Of a stretch of 13,111 nucleotides of DNA, positions 6,793 through 12,934 are shown piece after piece. The stretch is taken from contig CAMLDG010000002.1 in the NCBI GenBank assembly GCA_946478655.1, forward strand, positions 1 to 13,111. Reading direction: 5' to 3'. A program made the position numbers and the translations under genes. The stretch comes from an uncultured Nitrosotalea sp. (lineage in GTDB: Archaea; Thermoproteota; Nitrososphaeria; Nitrososphaerales; Nitrosopumilaceae). Below the pieces are notes generated by a model. That model was not told the DNA's origin, searched no databases, and worked only from the letters and a program-made list of their open reading frames with translations. Positions within the stretch are counted from its first letter, which is position 1. Each line of letters opens with the position of its first letter.

Positions 6793-8283
6793 ATGTTTGA
6801 CAATATATTTTCCAAGGTTATCAAGGCATCAGAGTTTCCGTCAGATTTTGACTGGATAAATACAAAGGAACCACTTTCACTTGAAAAGCTCAAAGGCCAT
6901 GTCATAGTTCTAGATTTTTGGACGTATTGTTGCATCAATTGCATGCATACATTACCAGTGCTTGCAGAGCTTGAAGAAAAATACAAAGACGTGCCAGTTG
7001 TATTCATAGGAGTACATTCTGCAAAGTTCTTCAACGAACAAGATAGGAAAAACATCGAACAGGCAGTAGCAAGATACGAGATATCACATCCAGTGCTCGT
7101 AGACAAGAAAATGACTGTCTGGAATAGGTTTGGAGTAACTGGCTGGCCTACTATTGCAATAATTGATCCAAATGGGACTCTAGTATACAGACAATCAGGA
7201 GAAGGTCAAAAAGAGATGGTAGAAGACACAATCGATGTCCTTTTGGAAAAGCATGAAAAATCACATACACTAGCAAGAGAGCCAATCAAGATTGTAAAAA
7301 CCATCCAGAAAAATAACACAACTTTGTCTTTTCCAGGCAAGATATCGATACTCAACGACAAGATTGCAATATCTGACTCTAATCATAACAGAATCATTGT
7401 TACTGATCTTTCAGGCAAAATATTACATGTAATTGGCAGCGGTAAGACAGGTCTACAAGACGGTAAATTTTCAGAGGCGACATTTTTTAGACCGCAGGGA
7501 GTTTCGTGGAAAGGTGATCTAATCTTTGTTGCAGATACAGAAAATCATGCACTACGAAAGATAGATCTGCAAAGCAAACAAGTTACTACAATCGTTGGCA
7601 CAGGCAAACAAGGCCCATGGAGATCACTGGGTGGTAAAGGAAAAGAAACTGCAATTTCGTCACCGTGGGATGTAGCAGTAAAAGATAATCTAGTGTTCAT
7701 CGCAATGGCAGGCAATCACCAAATATGGACATATGATGCCAATACAGATTTGGCAAAACCCTTTGCCGGAAATGGTCAAGAAGATATCGTAGACGGTACC
7801 AGAATACAAGCACAACTTGCACAACCAAGTGGGATTTTTGTTTACGATGATGTGGCATATTTTGTAGACAGTGAAACATCATCGGTTCGAGAGATAGATC
7901 TCAAGACAGATTATGTTAGAACCATCGTAGGCCATGGGCTGTTTGCATTTGGATACAAGGACGGCAAGTCAAATGAATCATTGTTTCAACATCCACTTGG
8001 AGTATGTGTATCTGGAAACAAAATATTTGTTGCAGACACATACAATTCTGCAATTCGAGTGATTGATCTGGATAATGATTCAGTTGCGACAATAATTGGA
8101 AAACAAGGTACTAGTATAATGTGTAGACTAGACGACCCTAGCTGTGATACACTAGGACTGTACGAGCCAAGCGATGTAGAATTTTATCAAGACAAATTGT
8201 ATATTTCAGATACCAATAATCACCTCATACGAGTCTATGATCTTAGTACAAATATCCTAAAGACTCTAGATATACGAATTTAG
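6793..8283 (+). CDS. Thioredoxin-like / NHL-repeat fusion protein (NHLRC2-like)
   Basis: 496 residues, no signal peptide, so probably cytosolic. Residues about 10-155 are a TlpA/thioredoxin-like domain: VIVLDFWTYCCINCMHTLP carries the redox centre C47-I-N-C50 next to an extra C46, and GWPTIAIIDPNG holds the cis-Pro loop. Residues about 165-496 form a six-bladed NHL propeller, with repeats of the type VADTENHALRKIDL (about 247), VADTYNSAIRVIDL (about 415) and ISDTNNHLIRVYDL (about 475). The same domain order and the CCINC centre are found in NHLRC2 of animals and in bacterial homologues. The substrate is unknown; a thiol-disulfide or scaffold role is the natural guess. NHLRC2 also has a C-terminal beta-stranded domain, which is absent or very short here. 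The gene has its own TATA box and converges with a small reverse-strand gene 4 nt away. Confidence 0.88.
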   Translation: MFDNIFSKVIKASEFPSDFDWINTKEPLSLEKLKGHVIVLDFWTYCCINCMHTLPVLAELEEKYKDVPVVFIGVHSAKFFNEQDRKNIEQAVARYEISHPVLVDKKMTVWNRFGVTGWPTIAIIDPNGTLVYRQSGEGQKEMVEDTIDVLLEKHEKSHTLAREPIKIVKTIQKNNTTLSFPGKISILNDKIAISDSNHNRIIVTDLSGKILHVIGSGKTGLQDGKFSEATFFRPQGVSWKGDLIFVADTENHALRKIDLQSKQVTTIVGTGKQGPWRSLGGKGKETAISSPWDVAVKDNLVFIAMAGNHQIWTYDANTDLAKPFAGNGQEDIVDGTRIQAQLAQPSGIFVYDDVAYFVDSETSSVREIDLKTDYVRTIVGHGLFAFGYKDGKSNESLFQHPLGVCVSGNKIFVADTYNSAIRVIDLDNDSVATIIGKQGTSIMCRLDDPSCDTLGLYEPSDVEFYQDKLYISDTNNHLIRVYDLSTNILKTLDIRI

Positions 8284-8287
8284 GGAT

Positions 8288-8551
8288 TTATTCAAAAAAG
8301 TTCTCAGATACAACATGATGCTTTAGTGCAAATTCCTTTAGCTGAGAAAATTGTATTTTTCCCTTGTGATATTGATCCCAGACAAAATCAAGAACTTCAA
8401 TACTTGATAGATGTTCTTGGTCCATTGCTGGTGTTACTCCAAGTGTTTCTACACAAAAAGTCTGCAGGTCAGCAAATTGAAAGTTATCAAGCAAGACCCT
8501 CATTTGTTCAATGGTGTCATCTTTTGGCTTTGACCTTCCAAACAATCCCAT
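8288..8551 (-). CDS. Small conserved-looking hypothetical protein
   Basis: 87 residues beginning MGLFGRSKPKDD; not recognised. It is hydrophilic and mostly helical, with no membrane segment: a basic N-terminus, then two predicted helical stretches (EQMRVLLDNFQFADLQTF and SSIEVLDFVWDQYHKGK), ending in HHVVSENFFE. A 12-residue longer form from 8587 is possible, but the ATTTAA element at 8576-8581 would then lie inside the gene, while it sits about 27 nt before the ATG at 8551. The shorter form is therefore preferred. It converges with the thioredoxin/NHL gene, with 4 nt between stops. The T6 run on the reverse strand near 8294-8299 lies within its last codons and could help terminate it. Confidence 0.68.
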   Translation of the reverse strand: MGLFGRSKPKDDTIEQMRVLLDNFQFADLQTFCVETLGVTPAMDQEHLSSIEVLDFVWDQYHKGKIQFSQLKEFALKHHVVSENFFE

Positions 8552-8575
8552 AAGTTGGCATTTTGCTAGCCCGCC

Positions 8576-8581
8576 ATTTAA
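8576..8581 (-). promoter_or_regulatory. TATA box for the 87-residue hypothetical
   Basis: On the reverse strand this reads TTAAAT, centred about 27 nt before the ATG at 8551. It decides between the two possible starts. Confidence 0.55.
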
Positions 8582-8666
8582 TCCCATGGCTCAATTGCCA
8601 TCATGAAAAATTTCAAGAAAAACTCTTGTTTGTAATCAGGAATGATTCAAGGTTATGGAATAAGGA

Positions 8667-8672
8667 TTTAAG
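8667..8672 (+). promoter_or_regulatory. TATA box for the RAM-domain gene
   Basis: TTTAAG is centred about 26 nt before the ATG at 8696, consistent with a leaderless transcript. Confidence 0.55.
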
Positions 8673-8695
8673 CTTGTGTTACAATTTGATATATC

Positions 8696-8926
8696 ATGGA
8701 AAAGGCATACGTTTTGATCGGTTGTGAGCTTGGTGCCGAAAACGAAATTGTTGGAAAACTGAAAAAAATAGACAAGGTAAAGGATGCAAGAGTAGTATAT
8801 GGAGACTATGACATCGTAGTAGAAGCTGAAACCGATACCGAATCTCAGATGGACAGTCTGATTACAAAAAAGATTCGCCAACTATCCAAGGTCAGGTCCA
8901 CTATGACCTTGGGCGTCGTAAGCTGA
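8696..8926 (+). CDS. Stand-alone Lrp/AsnC ligand-binding (RAM) domain protein
   Basis: 76 residues covering only the effector-binding half of Lrp/AsnC regulators. AYVLIGCELG forms the first strand, ENEIVGKLKKIDKV the first helix, and DARVVYGDYDIVVEAET the central strands with the typical G-D-Y/F-D turn. Then comes MDSLITKKIRQLSKVRST, ending with the TMTLGVV strand. No helix-turn-helix is present, and the gene has its own promoter and ATG, so this is not a truncation. Stand-alone RAM proteins are common in archaea and form rings that bind amino acids or other small molecules, modulating full-length Lrp proteins by co-assembly or acting on their own. The ligand cannot be read from sequence. Its last 26 nt overlap the 3' end of the reverse-strand two-TM gene. 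Confidence 0.88.
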   Translation: MEKAYVLIGCELGAENEIVGKLKKIDKVKDARVVYGDYDIVVEAETDTESQMDSLITKKIRQLSKVRSTMTLGVVS

Positions 8927-9113
8927 TTCCAAGGCCTGCAGACAAGATCAACACACCAACAACGGCAATCCATTGACCGTTTACAATCCATTTCGGATTT
9001 GAATACATGAACGAGGAAGTAGGGCCAACTAAGGAATTTCCTTGAAGATAGAATACAATTCCAAATACAAAGACTACAATCCCAAGAAACATGACTGCAA
9101 TACCTACTCTCAT
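8901..9113 (-). CDS. Two-transmembrane micro-protein
   Basis: 70 residues from the ATG at 9113. TM1 is about 4-23 (GIAVMFLGIVVFVFGIVFYL) and TM2 about 46-64 (GQWIAVVGVLILSAGLGIS). Between them is a 20-residue polar loop containing SNPKW, and the tail is basic (RRPRS). A 20-residue longer form from 9173 is open, but the reverse-strand TATA-like element at 9139-9146 lies at leaderless spacing before 9113, and the short form gives a clean membrane N-terminus. No family is recognised. It is encoded antisense to the end of the RAM-domain gene (26-nt 3' overlap) and divergently from the six-TM gene. Confidence 0.65.
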   Translation of the reverse strand: MRVGIAVMFLGIVVFVFGIVFYLQGNSLVGPTSSFMYSNPKWIVNGQWIAVVGVLILSAGLGISLRRPRS

Positions 9114-9138
9114 GATACAGTACACATACTTGTCCCCC

Positions 9139-9146
9139 AAATAAAA
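9139..9146 (-). promoter_or_regulatory. TATA-like element for the two-TM micro-protein
   Basis: On the reverse strand this reads TTTTATTT, centred about 29 nt before the ATG at 9113. It favours that start over the longer frame from 9173. Confidence 0.45.
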
Positions 9147-9192
9147 GGCAAAATGAGTTGATAAGAAAGGCAAAATCCTTTTGATTTCCCGC

Positions 9193-9198
9193 TTTAAT
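9193..9198 (+). promoter_or_regulatory. TATA box for the six-TM protein gene
   Basis: TTTAAT is centred about 28 nt before the TTG at 9224, supporting that non-ATG start. Confidence 0.5.
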
Positions 9199-9223
9199 TC
9201 AAAATTCTACATCATAGCACAGA

Positions 9224-9913
9224 TTGGACGAGTGGGGAACAGACCTATTGGAGATGAGAAAGAATAGAAGTTCAATAGATATCGCAATATTTGTAGGAGC
9301 TGCAATACTTGCACTTGTAGTATACCTCGTATTTGGGCCAGACATTGACAAGATGATAAAACAGAGTCCTTTGATCATAGACCTGATGTTTGCACCATCT
9401 TTTGGTATTGGTTTCCTATACGGTTTGAAGATGACTGATAGGGTAATGCAACCTTCAGAATCCCGCAGTCCACTAAAACGTGCCTTCTTCAAGGGATTTT
9501 TATTTTTGTTTATGATGGGTGCAATCTTTACCTCTGTCTCTTTTGCATTACACGGCGGCGCACAACCATCACACAAATCAATTTTTACAGATGGGTTGAT
9601 TCCATGGGCAACAGAATTCATTCAAGTAAATGGAGGACTGACATTTTTAATAATATCAAGCATAACGATAATGGCTGCAGCAACAAAGAGAATAGTTGGA
9701 ATGGAAGGAATATTTAGCAAGATATTCACATTTGTTGGAACATACATCTTCTTTTCCATGCTTGCACTCACTTTTACTCATTCAGATCCAACACATTCTC
9801 AAGTTTACCTCTATGCATTTTATCAGGCAGGAATTGTAGGTGGAATATTTTATCAGATGAACAAGCTTACCACAAGAGCAAACATGTGGGAAGATTACAA
9901 CAACGGGTTTTAG
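9224..9913 (+). CDS. Integral membrane protein with six predicted TM helices, function unknown
   Basis: 229 residues from a TTG start; an ATG at residue 11 (9254) is the alternative. Predicted membrane helices lie at about 18-38, 49-69, 88-109, 137-153, 165-184 and 194-211. There is a soluble loop with HGGAQPSHKS (110-119) between the third and fourth helices, and two His (186 and 191) after the fifth. No signal peptide and no transporter, kinase or protease motif is seen, so I do not name a function. The C-terminus is polar (WEDYNNGF) and probably cytosolic with an even helix number. Its stop overlaps by 4 nt the stop of the PEF-type surface protein on the other strand. Confidence 0.75.
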   Translation: MDEWGTDLLEMRKNRSSIDIAIFVGAAILALVVYLVFGPDIDKMIKQSPLIIDLMFAPSFGIGFLYGLKMTDRVMQPSESRSPLKRAFFKGFLFLFMMGAIFTSVSFALHGGAQPSHKSIFTDGLIPWATEFIQVNGGLTFLIISSITIMAAATKRIVGMEGIFSKIFTFVGTYIFFSMLALTFTHSDPTHSQVYLYAFYQAGIVGGIFYQMNKLTTRANMWEDYNNGF

Positions 9914-10422
9914 AATCTTCTAATCTTTGACACAAACAGAACCATCGTAATAGACAATATCATTACAAGCGAAGCAACAGTTGAAAATTCTGGAAGATAT
10001 GTCGTTCCAAAAACACTTGTATTCACAGTGCCGGTTTGATTGAATTTCAGCATTATGGTAGAACTGTCAGTTCCTGGAATCACAATAGCGGAAATAGGGG
10101 TTCCATTCTGAGAGACAGTTAGATTTCCTCCAATCAGATTAGTTGGTATCTCAATTTCAGCAATGTTTCCGTCATGCGTACTGTTGCTTGTAAATACAAG
10201 TTCTTTGTTTATCTTGTTAAATGTAACATTGTTCATGTCATAGTTTGATACTGTAATTACATGAAATGTGTAATTTTCTGCATTTATCTTCCAATCCCAT
10301 TTTATTCCCATATGTGCACCTGAAGAAACAGTAGGTTCTTGTGCAAATGCCTGTGATAACAAAAATCCCAACAAGATAACAGATGACAATACAATAGAAG
10401 ATAAGAAAATCTGAGATCTCAA
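9910..10422 (-). CDS. Exported protein with PEF-CTERM-like C-terminal sorting signal
   Basis: 170 residues. A signal peptide covers about 1-27 (cleavage after AFA), followed by a beta-rich ectodomain with seven N-x-S/T sequons (N50, N65, N80, N100, N106, N128, N134). The end is tripartite: LPEFS (143-147), a hydrophobic helix (about 148-165) and a basic KIRRF tail. That arrangement is the PEF-CTERM/PEFG-CTERM class, recognised in archaea by archaeosortase-type transpeptidases that swap the C-terminal helix for another anchor. The fifth residue is Ser, where thaumarchaeal examples I recall have Gly. It starts at a TTG sharing 4 nt with the stop of rpl15e, so it is translated from the same mRNA. 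A plain C-terminally anchored protein is the alternative. Confidence 0.78.
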   Translation of the reverse strand: MRSQIFLSSIVLSSVILLGFLLSQAFAQEPTVSSGAHMGIKWDWKINAENYTFHVITVSNYDMNNVTFNKINKELVFTSNSTHDGNIAEIEIPTNLIGGNLTVSQNGTPISAIVIPGTDSSTIMLKFNQTGTVNTSVFGTTYLPEFSTVASLVMILSITMVLFVSKIRRF

Positions 10423-10877
10423 TTTTTCAAAGTAGATAGTTTGCCGCGTATCTCTTTGTCTTTTATGATTCGTGGATGTGATACATCTGCAAGTATTACT
10501 TCATACCAGAGATACAAACCGTCTTGATGAACATAGTATGAGCCAAGAAGATCCATGTTTGGGAATCGTTCCAACACTCTACGCTCTGCAACTCTCTGCA
10601 TGCTAAGTGCAGGTTTGATTCTGAGAACACCGAGATGCTTTGGTCTTCTTCCTGCAACTGGTCTTTTCTTGCGCATGTTACCCTTACCTACACGCATTCT
10701 TACTACAACAATGCCTTGTTTTGCCTTGTATCCTAATCTTCTTGCCCTCTGGATTCTGCTTGGTCTATCTACACGTAGTAGAGCATTTTGTTTTCTCCAT
10801 TCTACGGCCTTTGCCCTAAGCTCTGGGGAATTTTCTTTCCACATCTTTATCCAGATTTGGTCCTGTTGACTAGGCAT
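10419..10877 (-). CDS. rpl15e: Large-subunit ribosomal protein eL15 (L15e)
   Basis: 152 residues of the eukaryote/archaea-specific 50S protein L15e, which binds 23S rRNA. Diagnostic segments are RARRLGYKAKQGIVVVRMRV, a basic GxxRKKRPVAGRRPKHLGV loop, KPALSMQRVAERRVLERFP, LGSYYVHQDGLYLWYEVIL and DVSHPRI. The length is slightly under that of typical archaeal L15e (about 190 residues), the shortness being at the N- and C-termini. A TTTATA element (plus strand 10900-10905) is centred 25 nt before the ATG at 10877, so that start is chosen over the GTG at 10886, which would add three residues. The following gene overlaps it by 4 nt, an unusual pairing of a ribosomal protein with a surface protein. 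Confidence 0.95.
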   Translation of the reverse strand: MPSQQDQIWIKMWKENSPELRAKAVEWRKQNALLRVDRPSRIQRARRLGYKAKQGIVVVRMRVGKGNMRKKRPVAGRRPKHLGVLRIKPALSMQRVAERRVLERFPNMDLLGSYYVHQDGLYLWYEVILADVSHPRIIKDKEIRGKLSTLKN

Positions 10878-10899
10878 ACTCGGCACTACAAATTTACCC

Positions 10900-10905
10900 T
10901 TTATA
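10900..10905 (-). promoter_or_regulatory. TATA box of the rpl15e operon
   Basis: Reverse-strand TATAAA, the best TATA match in the window, is centred 25 nt before the ATG at 10877 and only 16 nt before the alternative GTG. It fixes the rpl15e start and should drive the downstream surface-protein gene too. Confidence 0.65.
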
Positions 10906-10994
10906 TTCTGTTAGAAAAAATCCCAACCTTCTGTGTATTTTAGGCATAATTTTGTAGTATAATTTACGAATATGAAAACAATATCAAAGAAGGC

Positions 10995-11000
10995 TATTTA
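10995..11000 (+). promoter_or_regulatory. TATA box for the 209-residue secreted protein gene
   Basis: TATTTA is centred about 27 nt before the ATG at 11025, consistent with a leaderless transcript. Confidence 0.5.
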
Positions 11001-11024
11001 TGAAATTAATTTTCCTTAATTTTT

Positions 11025-11654
11025 ATGAGATGGTCAATACAAATTTTGATGATTACCATGGCAGTTGTACTTGTATTAGGTACACAATATGGTTCTGCAA
11101 CACCATCTCTTAAGATATCTACAAGCAAGCAGGTTTACGAATATGGCGATTTTCTTTCAATTAATTTTCAGATCTCAGAAGTTACCAACAATACCATAAC
11201 CATACACATTATTGATAGTTCAAACAAGACAAGTGCCCCAATCAACCTACCAATAAACAAACCAAACAGTACAATTACCTCGCCGTTTCCCTTTTACAAA
11301 ACAACGTTTGACCCTGGAACTTATCACATTAATGCAGAATACGCAGGTACCAAGGCCAGCACTTCATTTTATCTGATAGATTCTGGTAAAATTGCAATAC
11401 CAGTAGAATTCAAGTCCCTAGTAAGCACATTGCAACAAGGTACCCCCACAGACAATGCCTATGCGGGAATAATTCGCGAATTGATAAATAACAACATACT
11501 CAGCATCCCAAATCATAACAATCAGACAAGTCAAGTACACATTCCACATTGGTTCAAAAATAATTTACGATGGTGGTCTGAGGATTTAATCTCGGATAAT
11601 GATTTTGGTATGTCAATAGAATATCTGATTCAAAAAGGAATCATGCAAGTCTAG
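11025..11654 (+). CDS. Secreted protein with Ig-like domain and C-terminal WFKNN/RWWSE module
   Basis: 209 residues. A signal peptide or anchor covers about 1-25 (cleavage probably after GSA). An Ig-like beta domain (about 28-118) contains the bacterial-macroglobulin-like phrase STSKQVYEYGDFLSI and FDPGTYHINAEY. A helical linker (about 125-160) and a C-terminal module (173-207) follow: IPHWFKNNLRWWSEDLISD, then FGMSIEYLIQKGI. Versions of this module (I-P-x-W-x-K-N-N-x-x-W-W-s-x-x-x-I-s-D-x-D-F) recur at the ends of many exported thaumarchaeal proteins; I know of no established function for it. Four N-x-S/T sequons (N55, N67, N81, N166) fit a glycosylated surface protein. The gene is divergent from rpl15e and ends 1 nt before a convergent gene. 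Confidence 0.8.
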   Translation: MRWSIQILMITMAVVLVLGTQYGSATPSLKISTSKQVYEYGDFLSINFQISEVTNNTITIHIIDSSNKTSAPINLPINKPNSTITSPFPFYKTTFDPGTYHINAEYAGTKASTSFYLIDSGKIAIPVEFKSLVSTLQQGTPTDNAYAGIIRELINNNILSIPNHNNQTSQVHIPHWFKNNLRWWSEDLISDNDFGMSIEYLIQKGIMQV

Positions 11655-11655
11655 A

Positions 11656-11928
11656 TTACTTTTTAATTTGTTTTTTATTTTTTGATCTGGCAGATGATGC
11701 AATCACAACAATTATCACCAGTGCTATTGATCCAATCAATGAATACTCTACAATGTGCGTTTTACTCAATTCAAGAGACAATCCAGATTTGATATGAAAT
11801 AATGAGTTGATTTGATTTACGATTTGATCTTGAAAAGACATGATGGAGGATCCTGGCATTTCAGCAGATACAAGAGCAAAAGGAGTTGTAAGGATTAGAA
11901 ATGCTGGTAGAATTTTTGATATATTCAA
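11656..11928 (-). CDS. Small exported single-TM protein
   Basis: 90 residues from a TTG start, 1 nt after the serA stop, so very likely on the serA mRNA. A signal peptide covers about 1-22 (ILPAFLILTTPFALVSA, then EMPGSS). A short amphipathic ectodomain (about 23-58, FQDQIVNQINSLFHIKSGL) precedes a membrane helix (about 61-80) and a Lys-rich cytosolic tail (SKNKKQIKK). Type I topology with a very short outside part. No family is recognised, and there is no evident link to serine synthesis beyond co-transcription. It converges with the WFKNN-module gene with 1 nt between stops. Confidence 0.68.
   Translation of the reverse strand: MNISKILPAFLILTTPFALVSAEMPGSSIMSFQDQIVNQINSLFHIKSGLSLELSKTHIVEYSLIGSIALVIIVVIASSARSKNKKQIKK
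11660..11683 (+). terminator. T-tract terminator within the antisense gene
   Basis: Three T runs (T5, T6, T6, broken by A/G) lie 6-29 nt after the stop of the secreted-protein gene. T-tracts of this kind suffice for archaeal RNA polymerase termination. On the other strand the same bases encode the Lys-rich end of the convergent membrane protein. Confidence 0.5.
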
Positions 11929-11929
11929 A

Positions 11930-12862
11930 CTAGATAACGCCGCGTAGAATCATTATTATTTTTTCACCTATTACATTTGCTGCAAGTGTCTGTGCCTCTT
12001 TTGTCTGAGCGCCTATATGTGGAGTGCACACAACATTTGGAAGTGTTGTAAGTTTGTTCCCGACGGCAGGCTCTTTTTCAAAGACATCTAATGCAGCACC
12101 TGCAATCTTTCCTTCTTTGAGTGCATTATACAATGCATCTTCATCAATTATCTCTCCTCTTGATGTGTTTATGATGTATGCTGTTTTTTTCATTGTAGAG
12201 ATTCTTTTAGAGTTTACCAAGTGGTGTGTAGTCTCAGTCAATGGAACATGAAATGAGATGTAATCAGCACTTGAGAGTAAAGTATCAATGTCTGCCTTGA
12301 TGAGCCCCACATCACGTGCAAAGTCATCTGCAATCGGCATAACATCAAAACCAATAATATTCATATTTAGTCCTCTTGCAAGCTTTGCAAGTCTTTTTCC
12401 TATATTCCCCAATCCAACTATACCAAGATATTTCCCGGAAAGCTCGCTTCCCATTAGTTCTTTTTTGAGCCAATTACCGTTTCGTATCTCTCGGTCAGCT
12501 CGTGGGATTTCTCTTGCCAGCGAAAGCATCAATCCCAAAACAAGTTCTGCAACTGCGTTCATTGCACCCTCTACTGCATTGATTACTCGTATGCCTTTTG
12601 CCTTTGCTGCATCGACGTCAATGTTATCAAGACCTACTCCCACACGTGCAATTATCTTGCATTGTGTAGCTCTGTCGATCATCTCTTTTGTAATTTTAGT
12701 TCTGCTTCTTACTACGACTATATCAAAATTAGAAATTTTTTCTTTTATCTGATCTGGTGTAATCTCTGGTTCATATGTTATCTTTAATCCATTTTTTTGC
12801 AATATTTCGTTCAGAATTGGTGCCACCTGATCACAGATCAATACAGATTGATTCATCGACAT
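11930..12862 (-). CDS. serA: D-3-phosphoglycerate dehydrogenase (short, no ACT domain)
   Basis: 310 residues of the D-2-hydroxyacid dehydrogenase family. It should oxidise 3-phosphoglycerate to 3-phosphohydroxypyruvate with NAD+, the first step of serine synthesis, in the cytosol. Seen: ARVGVGLDNIDVDAAKAKGI (72-91), typical of PGDH; the NAD-binding GLGNIG (150-155) and acidic D173 at the end of the second strand; and the catalytic triad R235 (NTSRGE), E264 (DVFEKEP) and H282 (TPHIGAQT). The protein stops after the catalytic and NAD domains, so the C-terminal ACT regulatory domain of E. coli-type enzymes is absent and serine feedback by that route is not expected. ATG TCG ATG gives two starts; the TATA box favours the first. 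Other members (glyoxylate or hydroxypyruvate reductases) remain possible. Confidence 0.9.
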   Translation of the reverse strand: MSMNQSVLICDQVAPILNEILQKNGLKITYEPEITPDQIKEKISNFDIVVVRSRTKITKEMIDRATQCKIIARVGVGLDNIDVDAAKAKGIRVINAVEGAMNAVAELVLGLMLSLAREIPRADREIRNGNWLKKELMGSELSGKYLGIVGLGNIGKRLAKLARGLNMNIIGFDVMPIADDFARDVGLIKADIDTLLSSADYISFHVPLTETTHHLVNSKRISTMKKTAYIINTSRGEIIDEDALYNALKEGKIAGAALDVFEKEPAVGNKLTTLPNVVCTPHIGAQTKEAQTLAANVIGEKIIMILRGVI

Positions 12863-12884
12863 AAAGGAAAGCCATCAGTGACAG

Positions 12885-12891
12885 AATATAA
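12885..12891 (-). promoter_or_regulatory. TATA box for serA
   Basis: Reverse-strand TTATATT is centred 26 nt before the ATG at 12862, consistent with leaderless initiation at the first of the two ATGs. Confidence 0.55.
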
Positions 12892-12934
12892 TCATTGCCC
12901 AGATCATGTTAAAGATATTGAAAGATTAGAATTG

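Noticed and set aside
12288..12752. Forward 154-codon open frame opposite serA
   Set aside because: It lies wholly inside serA, which has an intact catalytic triad. The forward product is Ser/Ile/Pro-rich, as expected for an antisense shadow.
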